The notes beneath the pieces were generated by a model, which was not told the origin of the DNA, searched no databases, and saw nothing but the letters and a program-made list of their open reading frames with translations. Of a DNA stretch of 64,000 bases, positions 32,333 through 44,300 are shown in pieces (the stretch's first letter is position 1; the number at the start of each line of letters is the position of its first letter). The translations under genes were made by a program, and so were the position numbers. The stretch comes from Larimichthys crocea (lineage: Eukaryota > Chordata > Actinopteri > Sciaenidae), in the NCBI RefSeq assembly GCF_000972845.2, contig NC_040013.1, forward strand, positions 2,284,642 through 2,348,641, in the 5' to 3' direction.

Positions 32333-35300
32333 GACATTCAATCAGGGTAAATTGATTTGTCCGCACAGCCTGCGTGATCACGGCACATTTTATGAGATGA
32401 ATTTGCTGCACGTGGAGACCTTCTCTGACTGTTGATTAAATAGATTTAGGGAAATGTCATCACCTTGTGGTGTGTGGGTGAAATCGCAGCAGAAGACAGG
32501 TCTTTATATCATTCACATGGCACAGCACACATGCACTGTGCACCTTTCTTGTGATAAATAAATGAACTTAAATGCGTTTCAGCATTTAAATGCACTTTGG
32601 TGTTTTCATCGAGGTTTGCGAATTAATCTTTGAATGTTTGACATCATATTTTTACGACGTCATCGGCCTGAAAACAAAATCTTCATTTTTTTTACAAAGT
32701 GATTCATCAGATTAAACGAGCCTTTTTTATTAAATCAGCTTTCTTTTAATAAATATAACTCATCAGCTTCATCAACATAAATGCATGTTGGCAGCGGGCT
32801 GAACCAATAAAGACTTAAAATAACGATGAAACGCAGATCCATAATATGATCTGGATTTTGTAATAACTTAAGTAATTAATAGTGCGGGAGCCAAAATAGA
32901 TGTTTTGTTACTGTGGTTATAAAAAATGGAATTTATGCTGCTGTTTGTCGTGACCGCAGTAAATGCCAACAAATATGGATTAAAGCAGAATCTTTACTGA
33001 ATAAAAATGATTTGCGTCTATCTTTTTAGCAAATTTAATTCATCGAATTTGGATTTTAAACATTAAGTTATTGGAAATGTTTGAATCACACAAGAAATCT
33101 AAAAATCTAATTCTACAAATACTAATAATATTAGTGTGGCCTAATCTTCATCTAACGGAATAAATAGACATTTCAAAAGAAGAAAAACATTCAAATGTAG
33201 ATTTAGACGCGGCCTTCGTCTAGTTCAATGTTAATAAAATGTTTTTCTAAAAAGTTCAGAGCTGCTCTCTCACTCCCCAATCTTAAAAACAGTAAATCTC
33301 ATATTTCTGATTTATTTCTGATAATTCATCTTTTTGATTCTGAAGTTTGAGGATGAAGCAAAAAGTTTAATTAGCTTCCAGTCGACGGGGTGCGCTTGTG
33401 AAGTGGACTCATTTGATGAAAATGGACCGTACGGGTAAACAGTCATTTTCTGTGTGTATGTCCTGAGGTTAGTTTGCATTATCGCAGTGGCAGCAGCTAC
33501 ATGCGTAATCATCATATGCTGATATATAAGATAAACATCTTCGGCAGATAGCAGCAGGGGGACGAGTTCAGCCAAAACTGTGACCGCTTCATCTGATCTG
33601 AAGCTGGCTCTCGTTCACACTCAGTCTGTTTCGTCACAGCCTTCCCCCTGCCCATCTCTCTATCCTTCTCTCTCTCTCTGACATTCACTCAGTCCCCGCA
33701 GTCTTATTGACCTTGGTTCCTTCTCATTTGCATCCACCATTTTTCATCCTTCGGAATATGGCGTTGGGGGACTTTTCCATCATTAAGTGAATTTACAGCG
33801 ATTTCCTTATGTGTTTTCTCCAAGGGATTGGGTTATGAGATGCACATTAAATATCCATTAATACCTCATTATCCCACTGATAAGATTACCATGATAATGA
33901 GGCAGAAATTCTAATTGTTTCACTTCTTGTTGTGCCACTCATTTAATCATCCACCTGAAAGACAAGTACTCTGCGCCCCTACCTTGAAGACTGTAAACAC
34001 GGACAGCGGGATAGAGCTCTCCCGCCGTCGACGAGAGCCCTGCCCCCGCCAACATCAGCACACACTGTTGCCCGGGCGCTGGCATGCATGCGTGCTCATG
34101 GCGTGCCTGTGCCATGAAGTGGAAGCACGACATACCAGGAGGGCGCGGCTACCGCAGGTCGACTTTTTGGGCTTGAGCCTTGGCCACTGACTCCCACTCA
34201 CACCTGCTAGCTCTTTTTTTTCCTCCCCACCACCACCACCACCTCCTCCTCCGCATTCTTCCGCCTTGTTAAGCCACGGCTTCTCAAATGGAGATGGAGG
34301 GACACTGTGCTGAGGACTTTGTGGGAGGGTGGGCGAAAGCGGTAATTTGGTTGTGAGTAATGCTAGGCTTAATCAACAGCTCAAAGTCATGGCCCCGGAG
34401 GCCGGGGAAGGGTGAGATATTACCATTAACCTCTGACCTTTGGCACAGTGGTATATGTGCCTGTGGGTCCCAGCATGAAATGCATGTGACCTCCAACTCT
34501 CTCTGTGTCTCTGCATGCAAAGCCTACCGACTGCACACAGCGTTCACAGAGGGTTTATCAGGTGTTTTTGCTTATCTCAGGCCATTCCGGAGGGTTGTTT
34601 TGAAAGTCAGCCCTGAAGGCATACTGTAAAGGTGACGGCACAAGTATGAAATCAATACTGGAACACTGAAGTGAGTGCATCCAAAGAAACTTTCATTGTG
34701 GATTTCAGCCATTCATCGAGCAAAAAAGCCAAAAATCTGCATGTTCAAGCTCTAATGAGCTGGGATTTGCCTCTAAATATAATATTTTGTGCACACAGGC
34801 GTTAAAATAGACAAACTAAATAATGTATTTTAATTGAGAAAACAATTGACAGACTCGTTGACAGTGAAACTCATCATCAGCTGCAGCCTCTAGTCGCGAA
34901 AAACAACATTTCAACATTTCGGTATTTCTTCCTTTTCCCAAAGGCGTCATTTCTTTTGTGGCATTCTCCAGTTCACGTGTTGCTCATATCTAACATCTGA
35001 ATAATTTATTAGAACTAATTACAGAATATGAATCAACACCAGCGCCTTAACAAGACATAGAGTCTCGGTAAAGAACACAAAGGTACCTTCAAGATGACTT
35101 TGCGACTGTAGAGGTGACTTCTCGCCGGTCCCAGACTGAAAAGGCTGCTTCACGCTGTGGAAGGAGGTTAACTCTTTGTCTGTCTCTCTCTCTCTCAGGG
35201 GCAGCTGCGGAGAACATGCTCGGCAGCCTGCTGTGTCTTCCTGGCTCGGGTTCAGTACTGCTGGACCCCTATGGCTCCACCATCTCGGAGACCACGAGCG

Positions 35301-38300
35301 AGGCCTGGAGCGTGGAGGTCCTTCCCAGTGACTCAGGTATGGAGCCAGGTTTAATTCACACACACCTTCTGACTGATCTTCTGCTTTGATTATCAGTTAA
35401 TTGTGACATAATTAACAGGTATAATCATAGTTAAATGTATTTTCATGCGCTCCTACACTTTGTTTGAGTAAAATAAGACGATGAAGCGTCTTATTTTTGT
35501 CTTCATCTCCTTGACAGTCGGACATACATATTTATGTTTGTTGGATACAGTGGGGGTAGGGACCACCAGGTGTGGGCGCTCGGCATTCCACACCAAAAAA
35601 ACAAAACAAACGTGCGTGCATCTGTCACTGTATTTGTGTGCACTCGCCTGTCTTTCAGGGCAGATCTGAGCGTGCCAGTAAAAGGCAGCTCAGGGTTTCC
35701 TTAGAGGCGACCACCAGGTGTGTTTGCACCTGTGGTGGAGCGGCGGGGAGGGAAGCACGAGGACAGCAGCTGTCCTCCACTCAGTTTTTCTTTACCTGGG
35801 CTAGACTTTACGTCGCATCCCTTTCCGAGACTGGTGTTTACATCTCGGGCGTAAACGGGCGTCCGTTTTATGTCTCATAAATGATCAGTTCTTTGTCTGT
35901 TTTTTGCAAATTGAACCCACAATCCAAACCTTTTTTTATTAATGAGAGATTATGTGCTTAACTCCCCCTATGAAAAGCGGTGTTTTGTGAAAATCAGCAG
36001 AGTGTTTTATTAACAGCGTTAAGTGTTTCTTTGAAAAGCCTGGGCCTTATGTTAATTGAAGTAGTACAGCACTTCAATATGTGCCGCGCAGAAATGACAT
36101 GCATGAGTGTCCTGATTGCTTTTTGTTCCGTTTGCTGCCCCTGTTCTGCTCGGTAATAGCGCGATCGGAGGGGCCCGCTTTGAGTACAGCGCTTGTTTCA
36201 TGGCTAAGGCAGCAGAAAACTACACTCTGAAGAGCACTTCAGCAACACATTATTACTAACGAGCATGCAAATGAGTACTGCTGTTAGTATGGAGCCTCTG
36301 GGTTCGACCCAACAGCTCCATTGGGTAGCCAAAGAATTGGCCGTACTAGCTTTATGGTTTGGGTTGGCAGTTATAAGACATGATAATGTATGCTTTGTTT
36401 GATTTCGTGCATATGTGCACACTTGGTTTCCCAATAATCATAACGGGATGGGGGGCGGGGTGGAGAGAGAGTGCCCATCGTCTGTAGCCAAACTGAGTGC
36501 AGTAGATTGTGAGTTCTCGTCTCAAATGGCTTAAAGAGAGACGTCTTTTCCTTTTGGGTCTTTTTCGCAGAAGCCCAGGACCTGAAACAGGAGGAGCGTC
36601 TGCAGGAGCTGGAGAGCTGCTCAGGAGTCGGCAGCACCTCGGACGATACGGAGGTCAGAGAGGTCAGCTCGAGACCCAGCACACCAGGCCTCAGTGTCGT
36701 CTCAGGTATAAACCCGTATAACGTATTCTGTCCCCCCACATCGTCCTCTCTCTGAAACAATCAGCTCTATTTCTGTTCCCCCCTTTTGTCTCCTAGTTGA
36801 AAAAGTCCTTAATTGACCTGCATTGTTAAATTCCGGTTTAATAAACGGACAAAGCTGCCTGTTTCTCACCCTCCTTGATTCTGTGTTAGAGCGGTCATGT
36901 TGCTGCGAGGGTTGTTAACCAGTTTAATGGGGTCAGTGTGACTTTTTGTGCATGACACAGGCTATCGCTGCCTGTTTTTTTTTTGTTTCCGTGGGCTCAG
37001 GTGGACATGCTACGTTGACATGCATGAAGTAGTATCCTAGATTAAGAAGCCAGCGGTGATGCTCCTGGCTCGGCTCACAGGAAAACGTCCCACGGGATCG
37101 GGCCGATGGATAGTCTGCATCTGATGATCACTCTTATCCGTGTCTTTGCCCTAACCCATGGGAGCTTACGCTACCAATTTAGAGTTCCCAGTGGGTTCCC
37201 ATCTCAGGGAAACTATGCAGTGTAGTAAAGAGAAAAATATCCTCTTTTGTTTGAGAGACATTGAGCATGCAGGTTTTGTTTTTTGACTTCTGCCAAGCCC
37301 AAAGTATTTTACTGTGTCGAGTCCTGAATGTCAACACGGATGTTTGTTTTTGTTTTTTTCACGCAGGCATCAGTGCAACCTCAGAAGACATCCCCAACAA
37401 GATCGAGGACCTGCGGTCAGAGTGCAGCTCAGACTTTGGAGGGAAGGACTCTGTGACCAGTCCAGATGGGGAGGAGTCAGGCCACGGTAGGAGAGTGTCA
37501 CATCCCCGCTAGGCTAGCTAAGCCATCAGTCCAGTGTCTATCTGGTCTGAACGGCACCGGCCAGAACTATCAATCCCCGTCACCTTCAGAGCTGTCACCG
37601 AGCTGAATTACTGTTTCAGCTCTCAACGATTGTCACTGCCAACGTAAAGTTAGAGTTAAATGTTATTTGTTGGCCTAAACCACCTTTGGAGGCCCGGCTT
37701 TTATCTTTCCTAACTTCTAACAGCAATGTGCATTTGTGAATCAGTTGTTAATGTAGTAATGGAGCTCTTAATTGTCTGCTATCCTCTTGTGTTTTCACAG
37801 GAGCACACCATCTGACATCTCCACCTTCACAGAGCGATTCCTTACTGGCCATGTTCGATCCCCTCTCCTCCGGTGAAGGTAATTTGCACTTCCAGGCTGC
37901 TCTACAGCCAATCAGAGCCAGAAATGAGTATCATTAAATCCCTACCCTAATGTCGTGGGCTTCACAGAACAGCTTGAGCTCTGTGATATTAACCAAAAAG
38001 AGCGCCCCGCGCCCCCTTTCACACAAAGCCGTACCCCAATTACTGAACTTATTATAAGTGCAAGTGAAATGTCATTTCATTTGGCCCAATTTTAATATCC
38101 CAAATTTATTCTTAGCGGTCTTTGTCCCCGTGCGTTTTGTTTGTAGCGCAGGTGGAAAAGAGAGGAATGGTCGTGGCTGTGTGTCTGTGGCAAGGTGAAG
38201 GGATGACAGGTTGAGAGACCTCACCCCGGGCTCTTTGGCACTGTCCCCTCGTCCCACTGTGCTCATGGCACGAGGCTGCCATTGGAAGCTTTTCAGGAGA

Positions 38301-41300
38301 GAGAGTGTACCCTTGGAACAGGTGGCCTACCTATACCTAGGGCTCATCTCCCACCAACATCTCTCTTTAGCACTCTCCCCCACTTTTCTGCTGTTTTTTT
38401 TTTTAATAATGTTGAACAACTACTCTTTAGAGACGTGTGATTTAGTGGTACAGAACAAATTTCAGTATTTCATTGGAATAAGGTTTAAACACAAATATCT
38501 TCTTGGGGGAAAAAGGTCTTTGTGAAGTTGGTGAGTAAGAATCTAATGAAACTGCTCGTACCCGGTGTACAGGGATGTTTGAATTTTATCTGTTTCCATT
38601 TGGAAAAACTCAACAATCTTTCATTCTCTGTCTTTTATCACCTCAGGCTCCTCCACCGGCACAATAGTGAGGCCTAAAGTGCACTACGCCAGACCCCCTC
38701 ACCCTCCCCCCGATCCTCCCATCCCCGAAGCCAGCGCCCTGGGCCCGGAGACGCGCCACTCTCTCTTCACGCCCCACTGCCTGGCCCAGGCCGAGCTGGA
38801 GCACACCAAGCAGCGCCACTCCTTCCCCGACAGGCTGGTCCGCAGCCGCAGCTCCGACATCGTGTGCCCGGGCCGCCGGCCCACAAGCGACCCTGGCCTT
38901 AACCGGCGGGTGGCGGTTGAAGAGCGCGACCCCGCCGGGGCCTTCGCCTTAGGCCCGTCCTCGTCCCCCAGCAAGGACTCCCTGAAAGGAGAGGTAACCA
39001 GCTACAGAAACATAAACAAACAGCTTCTTCTGTGGCGAGTTGTGTGTAATAATCTTTAATCCGCAGGTCGAGGACAGGAAAGACAGCGACGACGAGAAGT
39101 CTGATCGCAACAGACCCTGGTGGAAGAAACGTTTCGTGTCAGCCATTCCCAAAGGTAAGGAAGCCGAACACTCGGCTCATTCGAAGCATGTTCTCTTCCC
39201 TAAAGTGAAAAACGACGTTTTGTACATTTTAAAAGTGATCCGTTTTGTTTCCTGCGCTCTGTTTTTGTTTTTGTTTTGTTTTTTGTTTGCAGCGGGAGAA
39301 AGAAAAAAGTTCTCTTAATCGCAACTGACAGGAAATATCACACTTTAAAGAGCCGAGCGAAAACCAATTTATAACGCGAAAAAGAGAATGATGATCCATG
39401 TTGTCCACTCCATCGCTGATGCTCCAGTTGGAAAATTACGTTTCTTGTTGTTTGAAGTTACTCCAGAGACGTGTTCGGTCCTTTTCTTTCCCCCCCTCTC
39501 TCACGTCTCACTGGCTGCAGATTCATATAGACTTTTCAAAGCTAATCAGTCATCAGAGGAGCTTTAGCTGTGTAGATTGTATGGCTGTAGCCCTCCCAGC
39601 AGTGCTGTCAGCCAGCGGCTAATGGTCATTAGATAGACCTTTCTGTCATCAGCACTGATAGATGACACATCTCTTGTTGCAGTTCTACTCTACAACCATC
39701 TCTCATACATCTGTCTGGGAAATAATGAGCTGTGCCCACACAGAATGACTGCTTATTACTCTTTGAGATAATGATGTTTCTTAAGCAAACACTGAATTGA
39801 TATTCAGAAAATGGACGTCTGTGTGCGAGCAGCAGAGAGCCGCGAAGCTCCCAAAGCGCCGATCTGCTGCTGAATCTGTGTAGAGCCCGTTGTGTTTGTC
39901 CTGTTGCTCTGCATGGTGACGCGCGATCAGTTGTCCGGCAGAGCGGCAGCCCCGTGTGTGAAAGGCCAACCCTGTCTGTTGTGTCCCTCACAGTGCTGTA
40001 TTGGACGGCTGAGAGTGATGTCCCAGGTAACGCTTCCCATGCTGTCGTCATCGAGCAAGCTTGTACCGCTGGAAGCCAGCGTGCTGCGCGCCCATGCTGC
40101 TTTTAGTAGATGTCGCCTTAGAGCTGTAGAGCTGTGATGTGACATGGTGTAACCTGAGTCCTCCTCATCCATGCATCCGTTTTTTATCCCCCCTTTTTTT
40201 TTTTTCCTTTGGCTCCATTTTTACTGTGCGGAGAATACAGAATATCAACGTAACCCGACGTGTCCTGTGTGTGTCATCAAATCGTAGACTCCGTGTCTCT
40301 CCTGTTTGTCCTGTTTGCACCTCAGTGTTAACAGGACGAGCATCATTAAGCTTGTTTACGTCTGTATGACCAGGGATGGGCATGAGTACTCGTTCAACGT
40401 ATCGAACACTCGCAGTGAGATCTGCACGTGAGCAGCAGCAGCAGATAAATTTGTGTATCATAGATTCTGGGAATTTTCAATGGGAATAAACTGGGAATTT
40501 ACTAAATTGAAGGTTTAACGGGGAACTTAAATATAATTGTGGGAAAATATATTTTAGCATCATCTTGACTAAAACAACCCAGATTTCATGCAGGTGCACC
40601 TGAATATCTGCTATCACATGCATATACTTACTGCAGGGCTGTTGAGGCCACGCCCCCTACCTGCACAGGTGATTTCTGCACCTGGACCACACTTTAGAGC
40701 CCAGAGACTATTGAAGCTCGTGGACTACATAATATTGTTCAGTAAAATAATTCAAATGTGATAAAGTTCTACTGCTTATGACAAAACAAAATGTTTATAT
40801 TTATGTTTGTTTTAAATTACCCCCAATTTCCAATTAATTCCCATGGAGTTCCCAATTTTGAATATTTCCAAAATTCCCCAGCTTAACTTTTTTTCCCCAT
40901 AATTTTACTAGAAATTGTCCGAACGAGAATCACAAAAGTGAGAAACTGAGAGTTGATCTGTAAAGTAAAGCAGCCACAGCCATTTTAATGTTTGTGGGTG
41001 TGTTTCTTCTTCATGTTGGAGGATAACCACACCTGCATCCTCACTCGTGTTCTTACATCTGAGAGTACTCGAGTATGTAAACGACTCATAATGCCCATCC
41101 CTGATATCAGCTGTACTTCTTCTAACGAGTTACAGTGGACCTTTGTGATATTCTGCTATGAACCAATGGTTTCATTCATTTCAATATTCCTTTGCTCCTT
41201 TTCTTAGCAAACTTCTACACTAGACTTTTTGTTTTTGTTACTGTATGATCATGTCATCTTATATTGAGATTTTTAAGTCTCAATACAAACCATGAAAACC

Positions 41301-44300
41301 CCCCCAAAGATTTAGCAAAGTGGCTGTGAACCGGTGACTCATGATCAGCTTGTCATCCAGCGATGCTGAAAGTCGTGTCCGTCCACCAATCGCGTGTCTT
41401 TCCTCCACAGCTCCGATCGCGGCGTTCAGGAAAAGGGACAAGCAGGAGAAAGACGACATCGCCCAGGAGCGAGTCCCACAAGGTCTGTCAACGTCCCGGA
41501 CAACATGTGGCCAGCGTTTCTTCTTCTGTCTTTGCATCGCGTGTTTAACCGTTGAGTTTTGCTTTCTCAGATGACCCGATGCCCAGACAAAGCTCTCAAG
41601 CACAGGCAGCTGAAGACATCCTGGACAAGTACAGAAACATCAAGAGGACCAGCCCGAGCGATGGAGCCGCAGGTGGAGCTTCTTATGATGGCACAGGAGG
41701 TCGGTGAAAGAACACTCTTTTATACACACACACGCTCACAGTCGATGGGTTTGAGTCATTAGTTTATTTTTGTTTACGATGGCAGATCTCTGCGTCGAGG
41801 ACAACGTGCACGACTCTCCCCGAGAAGACACTCTGCAGAACATTTCCACAGATGACCTCCCGGACTCAGCCAGCCAGACAGCGCAGCAGCACGACTCCAA
41901 GTTCTCTTTCAGGTCTGAAAGTCACAAAAACAACCCCAACGTGCAAAGTTTAGTAGATTAGTCTCAACCTTCGCTGTTAATCACAACTGTTTCTGTCTTC
42001 CAGTGATGCAAAGAAGAAGCTGAGGTTGGCGTTGTGCTCTGCAGACTCGGTGGCTCTGCCCATCATGGCTCCTGCAACCACACGAAACGGGCTGCCCGAC
42101 CACATGGACTCTGAAGGTACGCAGTCCTAAAACTTACAGTAGTCTAGTAGCAATGCACCATGCATGCAGTTAGATCTGCGTTTAAAGCTGAAGTAGCCTC
42201 TCTCTCTTTCTCTGCTGCCTCGTGTCTCGCCGCTAAGCCCCTCCCACCGAATGACGCTCCAAACGTAGTCGTGCGTTTTGCTCGGCTTGAAGGTTAACTG
42301 TTGTAACGTGACGTAACGTTTTCTGTAGCTCCAACAGATTCGTCTTCTGCTGATCACCTCACGTCGACTTCACTACAAGTTTTTATATTTTATATAAAGA
42401 GAGTCGCTGTGATTGGCTTGTTATTTGATATTTATTATATTATTTGGTTGTTTGTTTGATTCCAACCAGGTCCAGTTTTTAAGCTCACAGATGCTTTTGA
42501 AGGATCCTTTCAATTAAATCTTGTTACATACAAAAATACTAAATTCTAAAATCAGAAAGAAATAATTTTTCCAAAGCTGAATAACTTTCAAAACCTGATG
42601 ATAACCATTAATTTCAAACATGTTCAGAGTTAGAGAGTGTATTAATTCACAACTTGGTGCTAACCTACTAGACTTCAGGTATCTTTGTCACAAGTCTCCA
42701 CAGGGAGCAGGGTACAAGCCCTTAATGTTGGCACGCGTCCAACCCGCTGAAAGTGTCCTTAAGCAAGACACCAAATCTGTACCACCTTCACCTTCTGACT
42801 CGCCTTCCAAGGTTTGGGGCAAGGTTAGAAGAGTGGGGGATGTTAGGAGAGAATTCCCAGATGGTGTCAGTAAAATATCACGTTATTAGAAATACTCGTG
42901 TAACCACGCAGATTCATATTTGTTCAAGAGTAAAAATCCAATAAATGCAGCTTTCCTCGCAGTGATTCTGCACCGTCACACCCTGAAGTGGGGACAGGCA
43001 GAATCAGGTGACATCCTGTGAAATGGTCAACAGTAAAACCACGACTCCATCTTCGTGGCCATCAGTCACATTGTCATGAAGAGGCAGCAGGTTGATCTGA
43101 TTACAGCGGCCAGCCGTTTTTTTTGTGAGCCCGCGAGCCGCTTCGTCTAATGCCGTCGTCCTCCTCCTCCCCTCAGACAATGAGATCGTCTGCTTCCTGA
43201 AGGTTCAGCTAGCAGAGGCCATCAACCTCCAGGATAAGAACCAGATGGCCCAGATCCAGGAGACCACGCGCTGTGTCAGCCGCTTCGACGCACGCACCTG
43301 CAGGAAGCTGCTGGCTGCCATCGCCGAGGATTACAGGTAACTGCGGAGGCCTGGGGAGCCGACGCGAGCCCCGCTTACCCCATGGGTCCTTCATTTTGTT
43401 ATCTTCTCTTTGCTCGGCGCATAATGTGGTTTGAGGCAACGACAGAGATGTAGCCAGTGGCTGTAATAAAATCCAAATGTTTGTGTGTGCGTGTGTGTTT
43501 CCTTTTTAGAAAGCGGGCACCGTACATAGCGTATCTAACCAGGTGTCGTCAGGGCCTGCAGACCTCGCAGGCCCATCTGGAGAGGCTCCTCCAGAGGGTG
43601 CTGAGAGACAAGGAGGTGGCTAACCGCTACTTCACCACGGTCTGCGTTCGGCTCCTGCTCGAACACATGGAGGCCAAGATGCTCGACTTCATTAAAGGTG
43701 TCTCTACATTTGCACATTCAGCGTGACTGAACTCATAAATACGACGGCCGCTTTGTTGTTTACCTTTTTAAATGTCAGTTAATATGAAATATCTCCACAT
43801 TTAGTCAGATTTATCAGTAAAGCTTTATTCCTTCTTTTGGTTTGTGCCTTTAAGTCTCCTCTCTCTTCAGTCAGTCCTATTGTTGCACAGTGGAGGTTGC
43901 ACATAGGAGGTCTCGTGCCTGTGTTACATCTGCTGTCTCTCTGCTCCCCCCTCCAGCGTTCCAGGGGTGCACAGCAGCGGATGACAAGACGGCAGCGGTG
44001 GAGGATTTTCTGCGCTACTTGTACGGTGCCATGGCCCGCGATGCCATTTGGCAGTACGCGAGCGAGGACCAGCTGCAGGACGCCCAGATGGCTATCGAGC
44101 GCAGCGTTATGAACCGCATCTTCAAACTGGCCTTCTACCCCAACCAGGATGGAGACATCCTCAGAGACCAGTGAGTGGGGCGCTGTCTCACGAGGAGGAG
44201 TGTTATGAGCTGATGATAGTCTTAATGTGTCTGTAACTCTCTTAATTTACACTTTACTCATGCACGGATCCTTGAAATCCTTGAAAGCTTGTGAATTTGA

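Larger units (their letters stand above)
28708..42116 (+). other. gapvd1: gapvd1 exons 7-21: polar central region
   Basis: Residues about 416-1123 are rich in Ser, Asp, Glu and Pro and are probably disordered. A Thr-Pro/Ser-Pro motif run (TPSNTPQLSPATTPANKK, exon 7) is followed by an arginine-serine patch (RSRSRTN, exon 8). Exons 9-14 (SLCSDNLEGISEG through the SECSSDFGGKD region) are almost identical to the human sequence as I remember it, unusual for a disordered region and suggestive of a binding platform. A second basic patch with tryptophans (RPWWKKRF, exon 17) precedes the exon 18-21 acidic stretch. The human insert after SVTSPD (starting MDEITHDF) has no counterpart in exons 14-15 here. 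Confidence 0.8.

Noticed and set aside
36298..36315. tRNA box B-like GGGTTCGACCC
   Set aside because: No box A at the proper distance upstream on the same strand and no cloverleaf can be drawn; chance or an eroded SINE.
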